Below, in pieces: positions 43,600-54,371 of a stretch of 64,000 bases of DNA. The notes under the pieces are model-generated. The model was not told where the DNA came from and did not search any database. It saw only the letters and a program-made list of their open reading frames with translations. Numbering within the stretch: position 1 is the first letter of the stretch; the number at the start of each line of letters is the position of its first letter. The DNA comes from Ichthyophis bannanicus (lineage: Eukaryota > Chordata > Amphibia > Gymnophiona > Ichthyophiidae), in assembly GCA_033557465.1 (NCBI GenBank), contig CM066045.1, positions 137,103,596 to 137,167,595 on the forward strand, written 5' to 3'. The translations under genes were made by a program, and so were the position numbers.

Positions 43600-44450
43600 T
43601 ATTGGGTAAGGTTTGCCTCTTTGCAGATGATACTAAAATCTGCAATAGACAGCCAGAAAGGTGTAGATTTACATAAAGAGGGATCTAGCGAATCTTGGAT
43701 GAGAATTTGACAGCTGAGATTTAACACTAAGAAATGCAGTATCCTGAATTTGGGCTGCAAAAATTGAAGGGAGCAATGCATTATTTGGGGTGGGGGTGGT
43801 TAGCACTTCTGTACATGACAGAAGAATGGGACCTAGGGATGATTGTTTCTGATGATCTTAAGGTGGCTAAACAGCTAGAAAAGGGTGATAGCAAAAGCCA
43901 GAAGGGTGTTAGGGTGCATACAGAGAGGAATGACCCGCAAAAAGAAGGAGGTGATAGTACCTCTGTATAAGTCTTTGGTGAGATCTAATTTAGAGTCTTG
44001 TGTGCAATTATGGAGACTACACCTTCAAAAGAATACAAACAGGATTGAGTCAATGCAGAGGGTAGCTACCAGAATGGTCAATGGGCTTCGATATAAGGTC
44101 AGACTTAAAGATCTCAATATGTATACTTTGGAAGAAAGGCGGGAGAGGAAAGATATGATAGAGATATTTAAATACCTCCATGGCATAAATGCACAGGAGG
44201 AGATCCTGTTTCAATTGGAAGAAAGCTCTGCAATGAGGGGGCATAGGAAAAAGGTCAAAGGTGACAAGTGATAGATGCATGGAATAGTCTTCCACTGGAG
44301 GTAGTAGAGACAAAGACTGAGTTCAAGAAAGCATGGGACAAACCCAGATTTCTAAAGGAGAAAAAGGGATTGTAGAACTTAGTAATTTGTATGGAAGGGT
44401 AGGCTGGTTAGACCATATGGTCTTTATCTGCTGTCATGTTTCTATTTACT
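43600..44450 (+). mobile_element. CR1-like LINE (second family), 3' portion
   Basis: Begins near the RT active site (CLFADDTKICN near 43615). It continues with stops and shifts to an open stretch 43885-44271 (ARRVLGCIQRGMTRKKKEVI, VPLYKSLVRSNLESCVQLW, EERRERKDMIEIFKYLHGIN), then AWNSLPLEVVETKTEFKKAW and the 3' tail at about 44400-44440 (gaccatatggtctttatctg). It is the same family as the minus-strand tail at 26049-26395. 5'-truncated and inactive. Confidence 0.75.
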
Positions 44451-45284
44451 AAAGGTTTTCTCCCTCCTTGTGTCTATGGGAAAAGTATTTAATAAAATTA
44501 GTACAAATACTCCAGCTAGATGACCTGAATTTGCTTCCTGCCTGTACTTGTGCTTTTAGCTATGTATCAGTATCTGTGAACCCTTTTCCTCATTCTACAG
44601 GACATACAGTATCTGGTCACTAAAACTAAGCCTACTCATCTTTTCAGCAGATAGCTTTAATTCCCCACCAAAATATACTTCTCCCTTTCTTTAATTGTTT
44701 TCTTATCTATGAGGGCAAGTGCAGATCATTCTTTCTTCCTTCCTGCCTGGAAAACAGACTGGGATCATCTCTGTTTCTTCTTTTTGCTCTTCTTCCAAGC
44801 TGTATACCCCAAACCCTTTCTTGCGGAGTCTAGAGGGGTAGGAAGATAAAGCCTCTGCCTCATGCAAATTTCACAATTTAAGATTCTTCAACAAGATCAA
44901 AAACTTGCAACCAAATTCCACATCCATAGAACATCTACAACAAACACCACTGCATCTGTCCCATAAGTGGATGTTGTAGCAAACCAGTTTTCACCTCCTC
45001 ACTATTCTAGTATGGTATTATCCTGCTGCCATGGATCACACAGAATAGTAGAGGGTAAATTGGAAGGCATCTCACAGTTTTCATCCTTGTTAAGGTTATA
45101 TGATGACCCACTACATGATTCTTCTGGAAGGGGTAGGGTTGATAATCATTGCCTCTGGTCTGCTGGGTTTGGGTTGTCCCCACAGCAGCCTGTTGCCTTA
45201 ATACATCATGTTGTCTCATGTCACCACTGCTGCTTCACTCCACTCACCCAGGCAATTACCTAAGCAAAGGATGGGGGGTTAGAA
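44451..45284. other. Non-coding sequence, nothing recognised
   Basis: No reading frame with recognisable similarity, no inverted repeat or RNA gene seen. Confidence 0.4.
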
Positions 45285-45689
45285 AGGGGCATCATCATGA
45301 CTGTTCTTTGGAGAAAAGAGAAGTATCACGGCTGTCCGGAGAGGAATGGTATAGAAAGAGTATCATGGCTGGTAAGGGGAGGAAATGGAGTGGAGGAGTC
45401 ATAATTGCTAAGTATCAAGTGGAGGAGGAAGGATGGTCTGCAATAGAAGGGTGTTAAGGATGCATCCTTGCTGCCAGGAACAGAGAGAATGGAGATGGGG
45501 CATCACTGCTAAATAACAGTAGAAGGGCATCATGGCTATCAAGAATAAAGAGGTGATAGATGTGTTATGGCTATCAAGGGGGGAGCTAGGAAAGAGCATA
45601 ATGACTGAACATTAGGAGGGGGAAGGAAGTGGGGAGAGGGAGGACATGGGTGAGGGTCCAGGGAAGGAAAAGACTGACGAAGTATTTTA

Positions 45690-46165
45690 TTTTATTTATT
45701 TATTTAGTATACATTTGTATACCTGTGACAAGCTATGACAAGATGCGCCATATCAACTTCAAATAGAGCCTACAGCCTGAGCGCCCCAAGCCTCTGGAAC
45801 TCCTTACCACCACACATCAGAGCTATCCCCAATTTGAGCCAGTTCAGGAAGGCCTTAAAACACCTCCTCTTTATTAAATACCTCACAGCCTCCCTCGAAC
45901 CCCAGCCACCAGGTACGAACAACACACAATGACCCCATCTCACATATATACAGTTACCAATTTCAGTATCCCATTTGTGTACATAGTTTACCAATTTCAG
46001 TATTCCATTTATGTACATAGTTTCCCCCGTTATCCAAGTTGATTGCTCCTGTTCATTGTAATGACCTGACTCTTGTTCACTGTCGGATTCTGTTTTGTTT
46101 TATGTAAACCGCGCTGATCGTAAATAGTGCGGTATATAAGAAATGTAAAATAAATAAATACCGCT
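45690..46165 (+). mobile_element. L2-like LINE 3' end
   Basis: The last coding segment reads SLSAPSLWNSLPPHIRAIPN and RKALKHLLFIKYL, typical of an L2 RT C-terminus. It is followed by a 3' UTR ending gcggtatataagaaatg and an aaataaataaata tail. It sits inside the minisatellite-like region. An inverted copy of the same tail is at 56846-57130. Confidence 0.8.
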
Positions 46166-46284
46166 ACTTCCAGAGATCAGCAGCGGTTTGATTACAGATT
46201 GGAAATTGTCAAATCATGACAGGAAATTTTTGAGGTATAAACACATTGATTAGACAGGAAAGCACAGCACACAGAGAACTATTT

Positions 46285-46460
46285 TACAGGGAACATGGGC
46301 TATGGAGGGTTAAGTGGCTTGCCCAAGACCACAAGGAGCGCCTGTGGGACTAGAAACCCCAGTCCTTCCTGCCCAAGGTTGCTGTCCTCCAGTGGGATTT
46401 GAACCCCCGACCTTCCGGCCCAAAGTACCTTGCCCCAACCACTAGGCCACTCCTCCAGTA
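46285..46460 (-). repeat. tRNA-derived SINE (minus strand), diverged
   Basis: On the minus strand it begins with tggcctagtgg, a polymerase III A box, and has ggttcaaatcc, a B box, about 40 bp further on. A later gcaagccacttaaccctcc segment resembles the conserved core of MIR/CORE-type SINEs. It is related to the SINE at 54146-54371. Not a functional tRNA gene: no cloverleaf can be completed downstream. Confidence 0.65.
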
Positions 46461-46560
46461 AGGGTATCAAGAGGGGACATCATCATCATCATTGCTGTTA
46501 GGAAATGGTGAGGAAGAAAAGGATGGGAAAGAGGAGATGGCCATACTGTTGCTGAGTACA

Positions 46561-47299
46561 CGTTGAAGGAAAAGAGTTATGTGGATGCTGAGCCCCTTCT
46601 TTTAGAGGAGAGGAGTGTAATGTTGTCACCTCCCTTTGTTTTTAAAATGTACGGGGGAAGTTATTATGGTAGAACCATTGAGTCTCTCCCCATCATTCTT
46701 GTGGTAGAAGAAAGGACCTGCGTGCCGGGGGGTGGGAGGGGATGGCCCTGGGGAAGAAGTGGGAAAAGAATGGATGAGACTGGTGGCGGTAAACTTGGAA
46801 GAGAGCTAAAGAGAACAGGGGAAACTGAGCCTGCCAGAAAGTGACAAAAAGGGGATGAGCCATGGGGAGAGAGCGGGTTAGAAAGAATGAGAGAAAGGAG
46901 ATAAGTGAGGGGGAAAACCCCAATGCGGAGAAAGAGGAGGAGCCTGGGCTCAATGAGAAAACGTACGGCTGTGAGGGGCAAAGAGGGTAGATGGGGTGGG
47001 GAGAATGAAAATATTCCGCAAGATCGAGAGAGTAGACGAACTCTCGGCAAGGGTGAAGAGATCTTAGTAGTAGGACGAAAGGTCAGCTGACGGATGAAGA
47101 AATGGATTGAAAGAAGAGAAAAGAGTCATATTTTAGGACTGAACGACCACGATCACAACGCCCCTCCCCCTCCCTTCTACTAATTTGTTTTTGGTCGCCT
47201 GAGGTGGTATGAATTTTCAAAGGCTAAAACAGTATCATCCCTTTGACTAAAAGTGTGGTGAGACCTAGTCTAGAACGTCACCTATCCACAGAAATTCAT
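46561..47299. other. Purine-rich sequence upstream of REXO2
   Basis: Strong GA bias (about 46730-47100) and no convincing gene. It lies between the repeat cluster and the CpG-containing REXO2 promoter. Confidence 0.4.
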
Positions 47300-47459
47300 A
47301 TCCTACCAGATGTCGTCACGTCACGCGCTATCCCTTGCGTCAAGATTTTACAGCAGTGCGTTGCCGCTCGTGTACGTCTTGTTTTTACGGCAACGTGGCA
47401 GAGGTACTGCGCTTGCGCAAGTGGGGCTTTGCGTCAAGTCTTTACGGTGGTGGTATGCT
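47300..47459 (+). promoter_or_regulatory. REXO2 promoter region
   Basis: A CpG-richer stretch directly upstream of the first exon. It contains tcacgtca (47316-47323), a CRE/ATF-like site. It also has tgcgcttgcgca (47408-47419), one base off the NRF-1 palindrome found at many genes for mitochondrial proteins, which suits REXO2. A near-direct repeat of ttgcgtcaagattttac occurs at 47335-47351 and 47429-47445. No TATA box is obvious. The sites are consensus matches only. Confidence 0.5.
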
Positions 47460-47612
47460 ATGCTCCGTGGCTGGTGGGCGGCGAAAAGTTGCTCTCTGTC
47501 GCCGATTTTCGGAGTTAGTGCTGCACCCTGCCGCCGAGTAGCTATCCCCAGGTTCAATACTGACATGGCCTCGGCTGGTATGGGGCAGCGGATGGTGTGG
47601 GTGGATCTGGAG
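47460..47612 (+). CDS. REXO2: REXO2 exon 1, oligoribonuclease
   Basis: First coding exon of the 3'-5' exonuclease that degrades very short RNAs (nanoRNA) in mitochondria and cytosol. ATG at 47460 gives 51 codons. The first about 33 residues are Arg/Lys/Ser-containing with almost no acidic residue, as in a mitochondrial targeting peptide. The exon ends with MVWVDLE, in which D49 and E51 are the first two acidic catalytic residues of the DEDDh exonuclease family. A gtgaga splice donor follows at 47613 in phase 0. In-frame ATGs at codons 36, 41 and 45 could give a cytosolic form. Nearby frames are open too, but this one joins exon 2. Good match to the vertebrate REXO2 family. Confidence 0.85.
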
Positions 47613-48225
47613 GTGAGAAAGAGCCCGTTGAAGAGCGCTGGAGCTTCGTTTTACACCTGGTATAAGGCTGTGTGAAATCCGTTATATCCTTCTGCCCCCT
47701 TCCCGTCCTGACGTTCGCAGTGGGTATCATGGAATCTTGGAGGGCATTTGCATGCTATCTTCCTCTGATACGTGGAATAATTTATTTTTGTTTTTTGAGG
47801 AGGAACTAATTCTATATATTAACTAGACGTGATGTACGTTATTGTCGAAGTGAGAGCAGTAAAGTTTCTGTAAATACTCACTTTTGAGTGATGGTGCTTT
47901 TAAGTAGGTACTCGGACACTGTTGTAGATTTCTTTGGTCCTGGAGCTTTAGGAATGAATTTCAACCCAATTACCAATAAAAGACCTTTTCTTTTTTAAAA
48001 TCTGTGTCTGGCAACATTATTGGACGTCAGGATTGTTTTTTTAGGGATTATGCAAATTAGTAATATAGAGCAGCTAAGGATATTTTAGAAATTGGAGATT
48101 AAGGTAATAAAATAAGTTTAAATGAGTGATTTGTTTTGTTTGTCAGAGATGACGGAACCAAAAAAAATAATGTTTCATTTTTTGTTGCTGCAGTTAAGTG
48201 TATTTTTTGAAAGACTACTCTAGAG

Positions 48226-48598
48226 CAATGTTCCCTCTAATTTTCTGTAGGCTGTGTGCGCATAAAATATCAGCTGTGTGCAGCTTTTGAAGAAAGGTTA
48301 AATTTTTGTGCGCCTCATAACGACACTCAGAGTTATATACTTTAAAATTTGACTACACGTCAGAATACAGTATGTACACCACATTATTTTCATTTAATTT
48401 GATTAAAATCAGACGATTACTAAATGAAGCAGGAAATTTCTAGTAATTACAATCATAATGTTTAAGTTTTAAGATGTCTGTGTTGTTTTCTATCAGAATT
48501 AGAGCCGTAATTTTTGTGCGCTCTGTTGTAAAGTATGTGTGCTCGCTCGGCGAGGTGTGTGCGCGCGTGCACACGCGCACAGCTTAGAGGGAACAGTG
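48226..48598. mobile_element. hAT-like non-autonomous element (MITE) in REXO2 intron 1
   Basis: Ends caatgttccctctaa (48226 on) and ttagagggaacagtg (to 48598) are inverted repeats with one mismatch, flanked by an exact 8-bp duplication ctctagag (48218-48225 and 48599-48606). Eight bp is the hAT signature, and the ca...tg ends fit. A further gtgtgcgc-rich stretch is repeated in inverted form inside. No coding capacity. It lies 101 bp before exon 2. Confidence 0.85.
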
Positions 48599-48699
48599 CT
48601 CTAGAGATGTTCAGATTTCAGCATTTGAGAGCTCTTTTAAGATTTGATGTATTAGAGTGATTCTCGGTTACAGCTTATGCTGTTTTTGCTTTGTTGCAG

Positions 48700-48783
48700 A
48701 TGACGGGCTTGGATATTGAGAGAGACAAAATTATAGAAATGGCTTGCCTTATCACAGACTCTGATCTAAACATTTTGGCTGAA
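48700..48783 (+). CDS. REXO2: REXO2 exon 2
   Basis: A 28-codon internal exon bounded by ttgttgcag and gtaagtt, phase 0 on both sides. It reads [20 protein letters not shown] then SDLNILAE, nearly the same as the corresponding part of vertebrate REXO2, and continues WVDLE of exon 1 into the Exo I motif DLEMTGLD. Splice sites flank it, so this is the authentic gene and not a processed copy. No later exon (Exo II, Exo III) is found up to 64000, so intron 2 exceeds 15 kb and is filled with transposons. Confidence 0.9.
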
Positions 48784-49262
48784 GTAAGTTACTTCTGTAC
48801 TGTTAGGGGTATATTACTAAAGTGCAGTAGGCTTTTGCCGTTAATGTTGCAGCTAACAATCCAATACCACTAGACATAAAGTCAACACCCCGACCCGCCA
48901 ACATTTGAATTAACCACTCACATCAAGATGGCCAGCACAAGAAAAAGCTTTACTGCTCTGGTTGTCCACACCTTCCTTCTAATAATTATAGCTGCAGTTA
49001 ATATAGACGCAACTCAAATGGTTCATGGCACACAATTTCTTATCGTCTATAAGCCCAGGAATCTGATGCCTCTTGCTCAAAACAATACAGGCACACATAC
49101 AAAACCACAAAAGAAACTGCAGGATTGGGGGGGGCGGAGCCTGATGTCCAGCGGGTAGGACGCTTTGCGTTGAAGCTCCGGAGAGGCCTACTTAGAATCC
49201 TGACTTAATACCTATACAAACTTACTATTTTGCTCCGAGCTGACCGGGGTACCTCGGGGCGG

Positions 49263-50111
49263 ATGGCGGCCCATAAACCAGCGCGCTTGGACTTCGGGTC
49301 TCCTTCCTTTTCTCACGGAAAACGCTCCAAAACAGAGGTGTCTTCTCCACAGAAGATGGTCCCATTTCGTGAAAACCCCGCAATGCACCTGGAGATTTTG
49401 GAGGAAATACGCGGCGTGAAGGAATTGGTGCAGTCCAATGGAGAAGCGCTTCGAGCCATGCGAGAAGACTTTGGAGTGCTCCAGGACCGACTTGAAAGTC
49501 TTTCATTACGGCAGGACAATATGGCGGGGGTCCTCGACTCGCACGAGGCGCGCTTGGGCAAACTGGATAAGGCTGAGCGCCAGATACAGAATCTTCAAAA
49601 GGAGTTAGAAGATAGTAATAATCGAGCCCGTCGCAACAATGTGAGGCTCCTCGGAATACCGGAGGGGGTGGAAGCAGGAGATATAAGAGAATTCTTGCTC
49701 AAAACTCTTCCCTCCTTGCTAAAGATCACTTTTCACAGAGAACTGGAAATCGATCGAGCACACTGTGTTCCTGCCCACATGGCGCCCAACCGTACGACCC
49801 CCCGGCCTATTATCTTTAGCTTGCTACGCTATCAACAAGTGGAACAAATTTTACATGTTGCCCGAGCGAATCATCATTTGGAATTTGAAGGTCGTAAGAT
49901 CTCCTTCTTTCCTGATTTGGCAAAGCCTACCGTTGACCGTCGGAAGAAACTCCTTGCTTTTCGCCCTCGACTTCAACAGCTACAGGCTCGCTTTGGCCTG
50001 TTGTATCCGGCAAAGCTCCGAGTGACTCTCCACAACCAAACCAGGACGTTCGAAGATCCTGATCTACTATCAACATTTTTAGACTCCAAAGAAGCAGAGC
50101 AGATGCGCTAA
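49263..50111 (+). CDS. L1-type ORF1 RNA-binding protein (intact frame)
   Basis: 282-codon frame from ATG 49263. N-terminal basic region, then a coiled coil (about residues 45-130, EILEEIRGVKELVQSNGEAL and EARLGKLDKAERQIQNLQKE), then the RNA-recognition-like and C-terminal domain typical of L1 ORF1p: RRNNVRLLGIPEGVEAGDIR, IFSLLRYQQVEQILHVAR, FEGRKISFFPDLAKPTVDRR. It would trimerise, coat element RNA and act as a chaperone. Open to its natural stop, so retained better than ORF2. Confidence 0.9.
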   Translation: MAAHKPARLDFGSPSFSHGKRSKTEVSSPQKMVPFRENPAMHLEILEEIRGVKELVQSNGEALRAMREDFGVLQDRLESLSLRQDNMAGVLDSHEARLGKLDKAERQIQNLQKELEDSNNRARRNNVRLLGIPEGVEAGDIREFLLKTLPSLLKITFHRELEIDRAHCVPAHMAPNRTTPRPIIFSLLRYQQVEQILHVARANHHLEFEGRKISFFPDLAKPTVDRRKKLLAFRPRLQQLQARFGLLYPAKLRVTLHNQTRTFEDPDLLSTFLDSKEAEQMR

Positions 50112-50537
50112 TCCCGAATCTTGGACTCTTATCTGCCGGCTCTATCCGCCATTTGAAGGGCCCGATGTGGCGGTCATAGCCAAGCACAGAAATAGCCTGG
50201 ACTTTCTTTCTTTCACCATATGACTTTTGTTCTTTTGGTCTCCTATCCCTTCATGATATGTGCCTCGGTCGGATTCGGAGCACGCACAGTCCTACAGTTA
50301 TGTGTTTTTTTTCAATTTCGGCCTTCTCTGGGGTTTCTCCCCGCAGACACATGGTCGCCAGTAATTTTGGGGTTTTGCTTCTCCTCTACCGTACTGCGGT
50401 TTTCTTTGTTAATGTGGGGCGCTTCATTGTATTGTATTAGCTTATTTTCTGTGTCATGTGTACAGCCAGATACAGTCAGTTTGAGGGACATAGTGAAATT
50501 ATGTGTGCTATCATGCTCAGAATTTTAAATTTCCTGT

Positions 50538-51960
50538 ATGGCCTTATGTAAAATCTTATCATTCACCGTCAACGGCATTAATGGTCCACTCAAAGGAAAG
50601 AAAATCCTTAGCTGTCGTAGCCATGAGTATGTTGATTTAGTGTTTCTTCAGGAAATGCATTTAAACTCTGCTGAAATACTGCAACTCAATGCTAAGCCTC
50701 ATATGGTAGCTGTCTATTCTCCCACCGTTTACGAATGGTACGGGATAACCATTCTGGTTAAGAAGTATTTGCACGCTACAGTACCTGATATTAGCGCTGA
50801 CAAGGAGGGTGGATGGGCCTGTGTATACCTAGAGGTTGGAGATAGTGAATTCACGTGTATTTGCATTATGCCCCGAATGTGGACAACCCTGCTTACTATG
50901 CAAGTATTGCGCAGTTGGCCTTGGCCTCTCCTAGTGCTCCATTAATACTTGGTGGCGATTTTACTCAGTGTTCCCTTGATCTGATCTTCTCAAACACGGT
51001 GCTCGTTGGTTGGAAGCTCCAGTACCGAGTTGACCTGTGTGGCTAGATATAGAAGCGGGCCTTTGCAACCGATTCCTCTTACCTTTCTCCCTGGTATGAC
51101 TCTCCCATTAGACTCCCACTATCCACCAATGCTTTTAGACACTTTAGGTGCCTTTAATACTCTTGTGTAATTTTTGGACTCCCGACTCTGGTCAGTGCAA
51201 CTTCAGCATTGCCTTCGGAGCACTGGAATACTCCCGCCATCGGCATTCCCTACATTAGATTGATCGGAGACTTTCCGATCTCTCGATAGTTCACCGGGTG
51301 TAGCATCTAATTTTATTAAATCTTATGTAATGCTATACCTAGAGATACCCCTATAGCGCAGAAGGTGTGGGAGAGAGAATCACATGTGACTTTGACCTCG
51401 GAGCAATGGAGCCTTATCCGGAGTAGAGGGACACGGGTTCCCGATCCGCCTCATTCACTCAGAACCTCCTCTTTCTAGCCCACCGGTGTTTTATCACACT
51501 CCTCATAGATTAGATAAATGGAACACTACTCAGGGCACTGGTTGCTGGACACGTCCTGCGGCCATTGGTCCATTGCTTCATGTTATGCATGAATATTCCG
51601 CACTACAGTATCACTGGCGTCGGGTCTGGGGTCGTATTTAGTCTATCTTGCACTCTAAGGAGCCCCTTTCTTGGAGGATAGTGGGACTTCGCCTAGTTGC
51701 GGGGATCCCCTCTCTCCCAAAACTGGCTTATCTCCTTTCGAACTTTATGCTTGGCATTGCTATTTCCCTAATTAAGTAATACTGAAAACTAGCTCCCACT
51801 TGAGCCCCAATGAATGGTGGAATCATGTCTGTCCTTACAGTAAATATGAACAAATACCTCGACTGTTTCGCTTCCTCCATTCAGACTCCTTTTCATTGGT
51901 CTCAATGGATGATGCTCAATGACTATGTACATTTTGCTAAATGCTCTCATCTGACTGTCT
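50538..51960 (+). pseudogene. L1-type ORF2 remnants (endonuclease start and C-terminus)
   Basis: ATG at 50538 opens MALCKILSFTVNGINGPLKG, the start of an apurinic-type endonuclease, with VDLVFLQEMHLNS carrying the catalytic glutamate region. After a shift near 50870 the ISLGGDFTQC-like segment (LILGGDFTQCSLD) is seen near 50940. From about 51360, C-terminal pieces such as LTSEQWSLI and ATGCWTRPAAI-type phrases appear. The central RT is missing, so the element cannot move by itself. Confidence 0.7.
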
Positions 51961-52551
51961 AACTTTGTATATATCTCTGTTCCATGATTATGCTGTATTG
52001 TAGATACTCTTTTGATCGTTTGATGTATAATCACTGTTAATTGGAAGCGCTCACATCCTGATATAATCGGGTAGAGAAGAAGCATTGGGGTGGGGGGTAA
52101 TGGGTTTACTTTTCCTTATTGTATACTTGTTTTGTCTCTTTTGGTGTGTTGTTTCTTTTGTTTGTTGCAAAATGAAAATAAATGTTTAAAAAAAAAAAAA
52201 AAAAGAAAGAAACTGCAGGATTGCAAAGAAAAATCTACACAAGGATCTCACAGGGACCAATCTGTCCCCAAGCCTGGATGGAACCATACAGCTCACACTC
52301 ATCAATGCCGATCTGCTCGAAATGAAATCCAGACTCTAGTGGACTTCATCCAGAATCAACAAATAGACATACTATGCATGACGGAAACATGGTTCACGGA
52401 AACAGATACTGTTTTAATCAGTCAACTATGTCACCCCTCATATTCAATCCAATACTGTAAGAGAGCAAGTAGCAAAGGCAGGGGTGTCTGCATAGTAGTC
52501 AAATCTGAAATCAACATGACCACCGTCGACACTAACGCCACAGATAACGTT

Positions 52552-53263
52552 GGCAGCCAAGAGAGCAAATAGAATGCTAGGTATGATAAGGAAAGGAATG
52601 GAAAATAAAACAAAAGATATTATAATGCCTCTATATCGTTCCATGGTGAGACCGCACCTTGAATATTGTGTGCAATTCTGGTCGCCGTATCTTAAAAAGG
52701 ATATAGCGATTTTAGAAAAGGTTCAAAGAGCCACCAAAGTGGTAAAGGAGATGGAAGGATACTCCTATGAAGAAAGGCTAAAAAGGTTAGGGCTCTTTAA
52801 CCTGGAAAAGAGACGGCTGAGGGGAGATATGATAGAAGTCTATAAATTAATGAACAGAGTGGAACGGGTAAACGTAAATCGATTGTTTATATTATCAGAA
52901 TATAGAAAGACTAGGGGACATGCAATGAAGCTACAGGGTAAACTATTTAAGACTAATAAAAGAAAATATTTTTTCACTCAACGTGTAATCAAACTCTGGA
53001 ATTTGTTACCGGAGGATGTAGTAAAGGCTGTTAGTGTAGCTGGGTTTAAAAAAGGTTTGGACAAGTTCCTGGAGGAAAGGTCCATAAACCATTATTAAGA
53101 AGTGACCGAAGATATCAATGCTTGACCCAGTACAAGCATTGTGGAACTTATGTCTCTTGGGGAAACTGCTAGATACATATGACCTAGATTGGCCACTGTT
53201 GGAAACAGAATACTGGGCTTGATGGACCTTGGTCTGACCCAGTATGGCATATCTTATGTTCTT
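52552..53263 (+). mobile_element. CR1-like LINE, 5'-truncated copy
   Basis: Same family as 10600-11672. The frame is open from about 52552 to the stop at 53096-53098 ([56 protein letters not shown]), followed by the 3' UTR and a short ttatgttctta tail. Inserted in the endonuclease region of the old L2-like LINE. One codon is missing relative to the first copy (QRATKVVKE). Confidence 0.85.
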
Positions 53264-53406
53264 ATATACTTACTGCAGTGAATGACTCATTTTCAATATG
53301 CCTAGCTTACAGAGCACCACATGCCAAAGAACTAGGCACATTATTGGAAGTTGCCTCCTTGGCTCTTTGGCCTCTCATACTGGGGGATCTAAACCTCCTA
53401 GCTGCA

Positions 53407-53422
53407 CCCCCCCCCCCCCCCC
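53407..53422 (+). repeat. Poly-C run in LINE coding remnant
   Basis: A run of about 16 C residues within the L2-like endonuclease remnant. It is a likely site of length variation or assembly error and shifts the reading frame. Confidence 0.6.
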
Positions 53423-54145
53423 AAGCAAGCAGCCTCCTCCTTAGAATCATGGAAGGCCTTCACTATACCCGAATCATCTCCAACTCAACCCACAGTAAGG
53501 GGAACATACTTGATCTGATATTCATTTCTGAGGCCTTCTCCACTATAGGCGGCTCCACTCGCTACACAATCTTACCAGTACCTTGGTCTGATCACGCTGC
53601 CATACTCTTCTCCATCCCCTGTGCACCTCCCTTGAAAACAGGGTTCAGTACCCCACTTACGAACTGCAGGTTTCAACAACTTGATAAAACCTTCCTAAAG
53701 ACAGTGATCACACAACTTAAACTTGAGTCCAGAAGAAGACCCAGAAACAAAGGTTAAACAATGGAACCAAATCATGGCAGCTGCTGCCTCTGCCTCACCA
53801 AAAAGAAGTTCCCTCTCCCCCCCCAACCCCCTGCAAGCATCACAGAATAGCCCCTTGGTTCTCAATGGAACTACAGAAGCAAAAGAGTGAACTAAGACGC
53901 CTTGAGCATAGGTGACGACACTCCAATGACCCACTCATCAAAAGCACTTAGATGGAGAAACATGGAAGATACTGTGAGAAAACCCTGCAGCGCAAAAGAG
54001 AATACTTCAACAACATTATCATAAAATCAGTAAACAAGCCTTCTCCGTAGCAAAGTCCCTACTAAAGGAACCCAGCAAACAGACCCCACTGGATAAAATA
54101 TGCCCTCAAGAATTGGCAACCTACAACTGCTCTAAAAACAGCCCT

Positions 54146-54371
54146 GCAATGCACTGCAATGTGTGCCTTCGAGTCAGTCCTGCCTCCTGGCGACCCAGAA
54201 GCTCCTGGGTTTTCTTGGCAGTGTCACCGGAAGTAGATTGCCAGGCCTTTCTTCCGAGGCAATGGAGGGTTAAGTGACTTGCCCAAGTCCACAAGGAGTG
54301 CTAGTGGGAATCGAACCCTGGTTGCTTGGTTACCAAGCCAGTGTTCTAACCACTAGGCTACTCCTCCACTC
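54146..54371 (-). repeat. tRNA-derived SINE with target duplication (minus strand)
   Basis: On the minus strand: tagcctagtgg (A box), ggttcgattcc (B box), then a core ggcaagtcacttaaccctcc and a 3' part with ggcaggactgactcgaaggc. The 14-mer ctaaaaacagccct flanks it on both sides (54132-54145 and 54372-54385). The core resembles that of MIR/CORE SINEs. Both boxes match the polymerase III consensus well, so the insertion is not very old. Confidence 0.85.

Larger units (their letters stand above)
37046..43600 (-). mobile_element. DIRS-type retrotransposon, copy 4 (minus strand), split by solo LTR F
   Basis: Same DIRS family as copy 3 but more decayed. The left terminus starts gatgaaattagactt, and the internal complementary region lies at about 37549-37646 (aagtctaatttcatc joined to ttccttatcgtccc). 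Reading leftward: Gag about 43300-42005, RT/RNase H/methyltransferase-like from about 41960 with the LTR F insertion at 39994-41497, and recombinase 38421-37671. The expected right inverted repeat is not found, so the 5' end is truncated. The limit near 43600, where LINE sequence begins, is approximate. Confidence 0.85.
45285..46560. repeat. Decayed minisatellite, split by a LINE tail and a SINE
   Basis: Units of roughly 35-60 bp share catcatggctatcaag-like cores followed by purine-rich sequence. Examples lie near 45288, 45330, 45363, 45400, 45500, 45530 and 45565, and again at 46464-46560 beyond the inserted LINE tail and SINE. Spacing is irregular and units are diverged. Length and boundaries are approximate. 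Confidence 0.45.
49128..52205 (+). mobile_element. L1/Tx1-type LINE with internal decay
   Basis: Begins with a G-rich ggggggcggagcc 5' end and ends in a poly-A tail (52187-52204). An 18-bp target duplication, aaagaaactgcaggattg, is at 49110-49127 and 52206-52223. The 5' UTR and ORF1 are whole, while ORF2 is shortened and broken: endonuclease remnants at 50538-51000 and C-terminal remnants at about 51360-51960. The length (3.1 kb) implies a large ORF2 deletion. It was inserted into the old L2-like LINE. Confidence 0.85.

Noticed and set aside
46664..47050. Minus-strand frame of about 128 codons upstream of REXO2
   Set aside because: Composed of Pro/Ser/Leu runs from a purine-rich tract; no similarity or start context supports a gene.
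47460..48783. Processed pseudogene of REXO2
   Set aside because: An intron with gtgaga and ttgttgcag borders separates the exons, which a retrocopy would lack.
54146..54371. tRNA gene
   Set aside because: A and B boxes are present, but the sequence continues as a SINE core and no complete cloverleaf with acceptor stem is seen.
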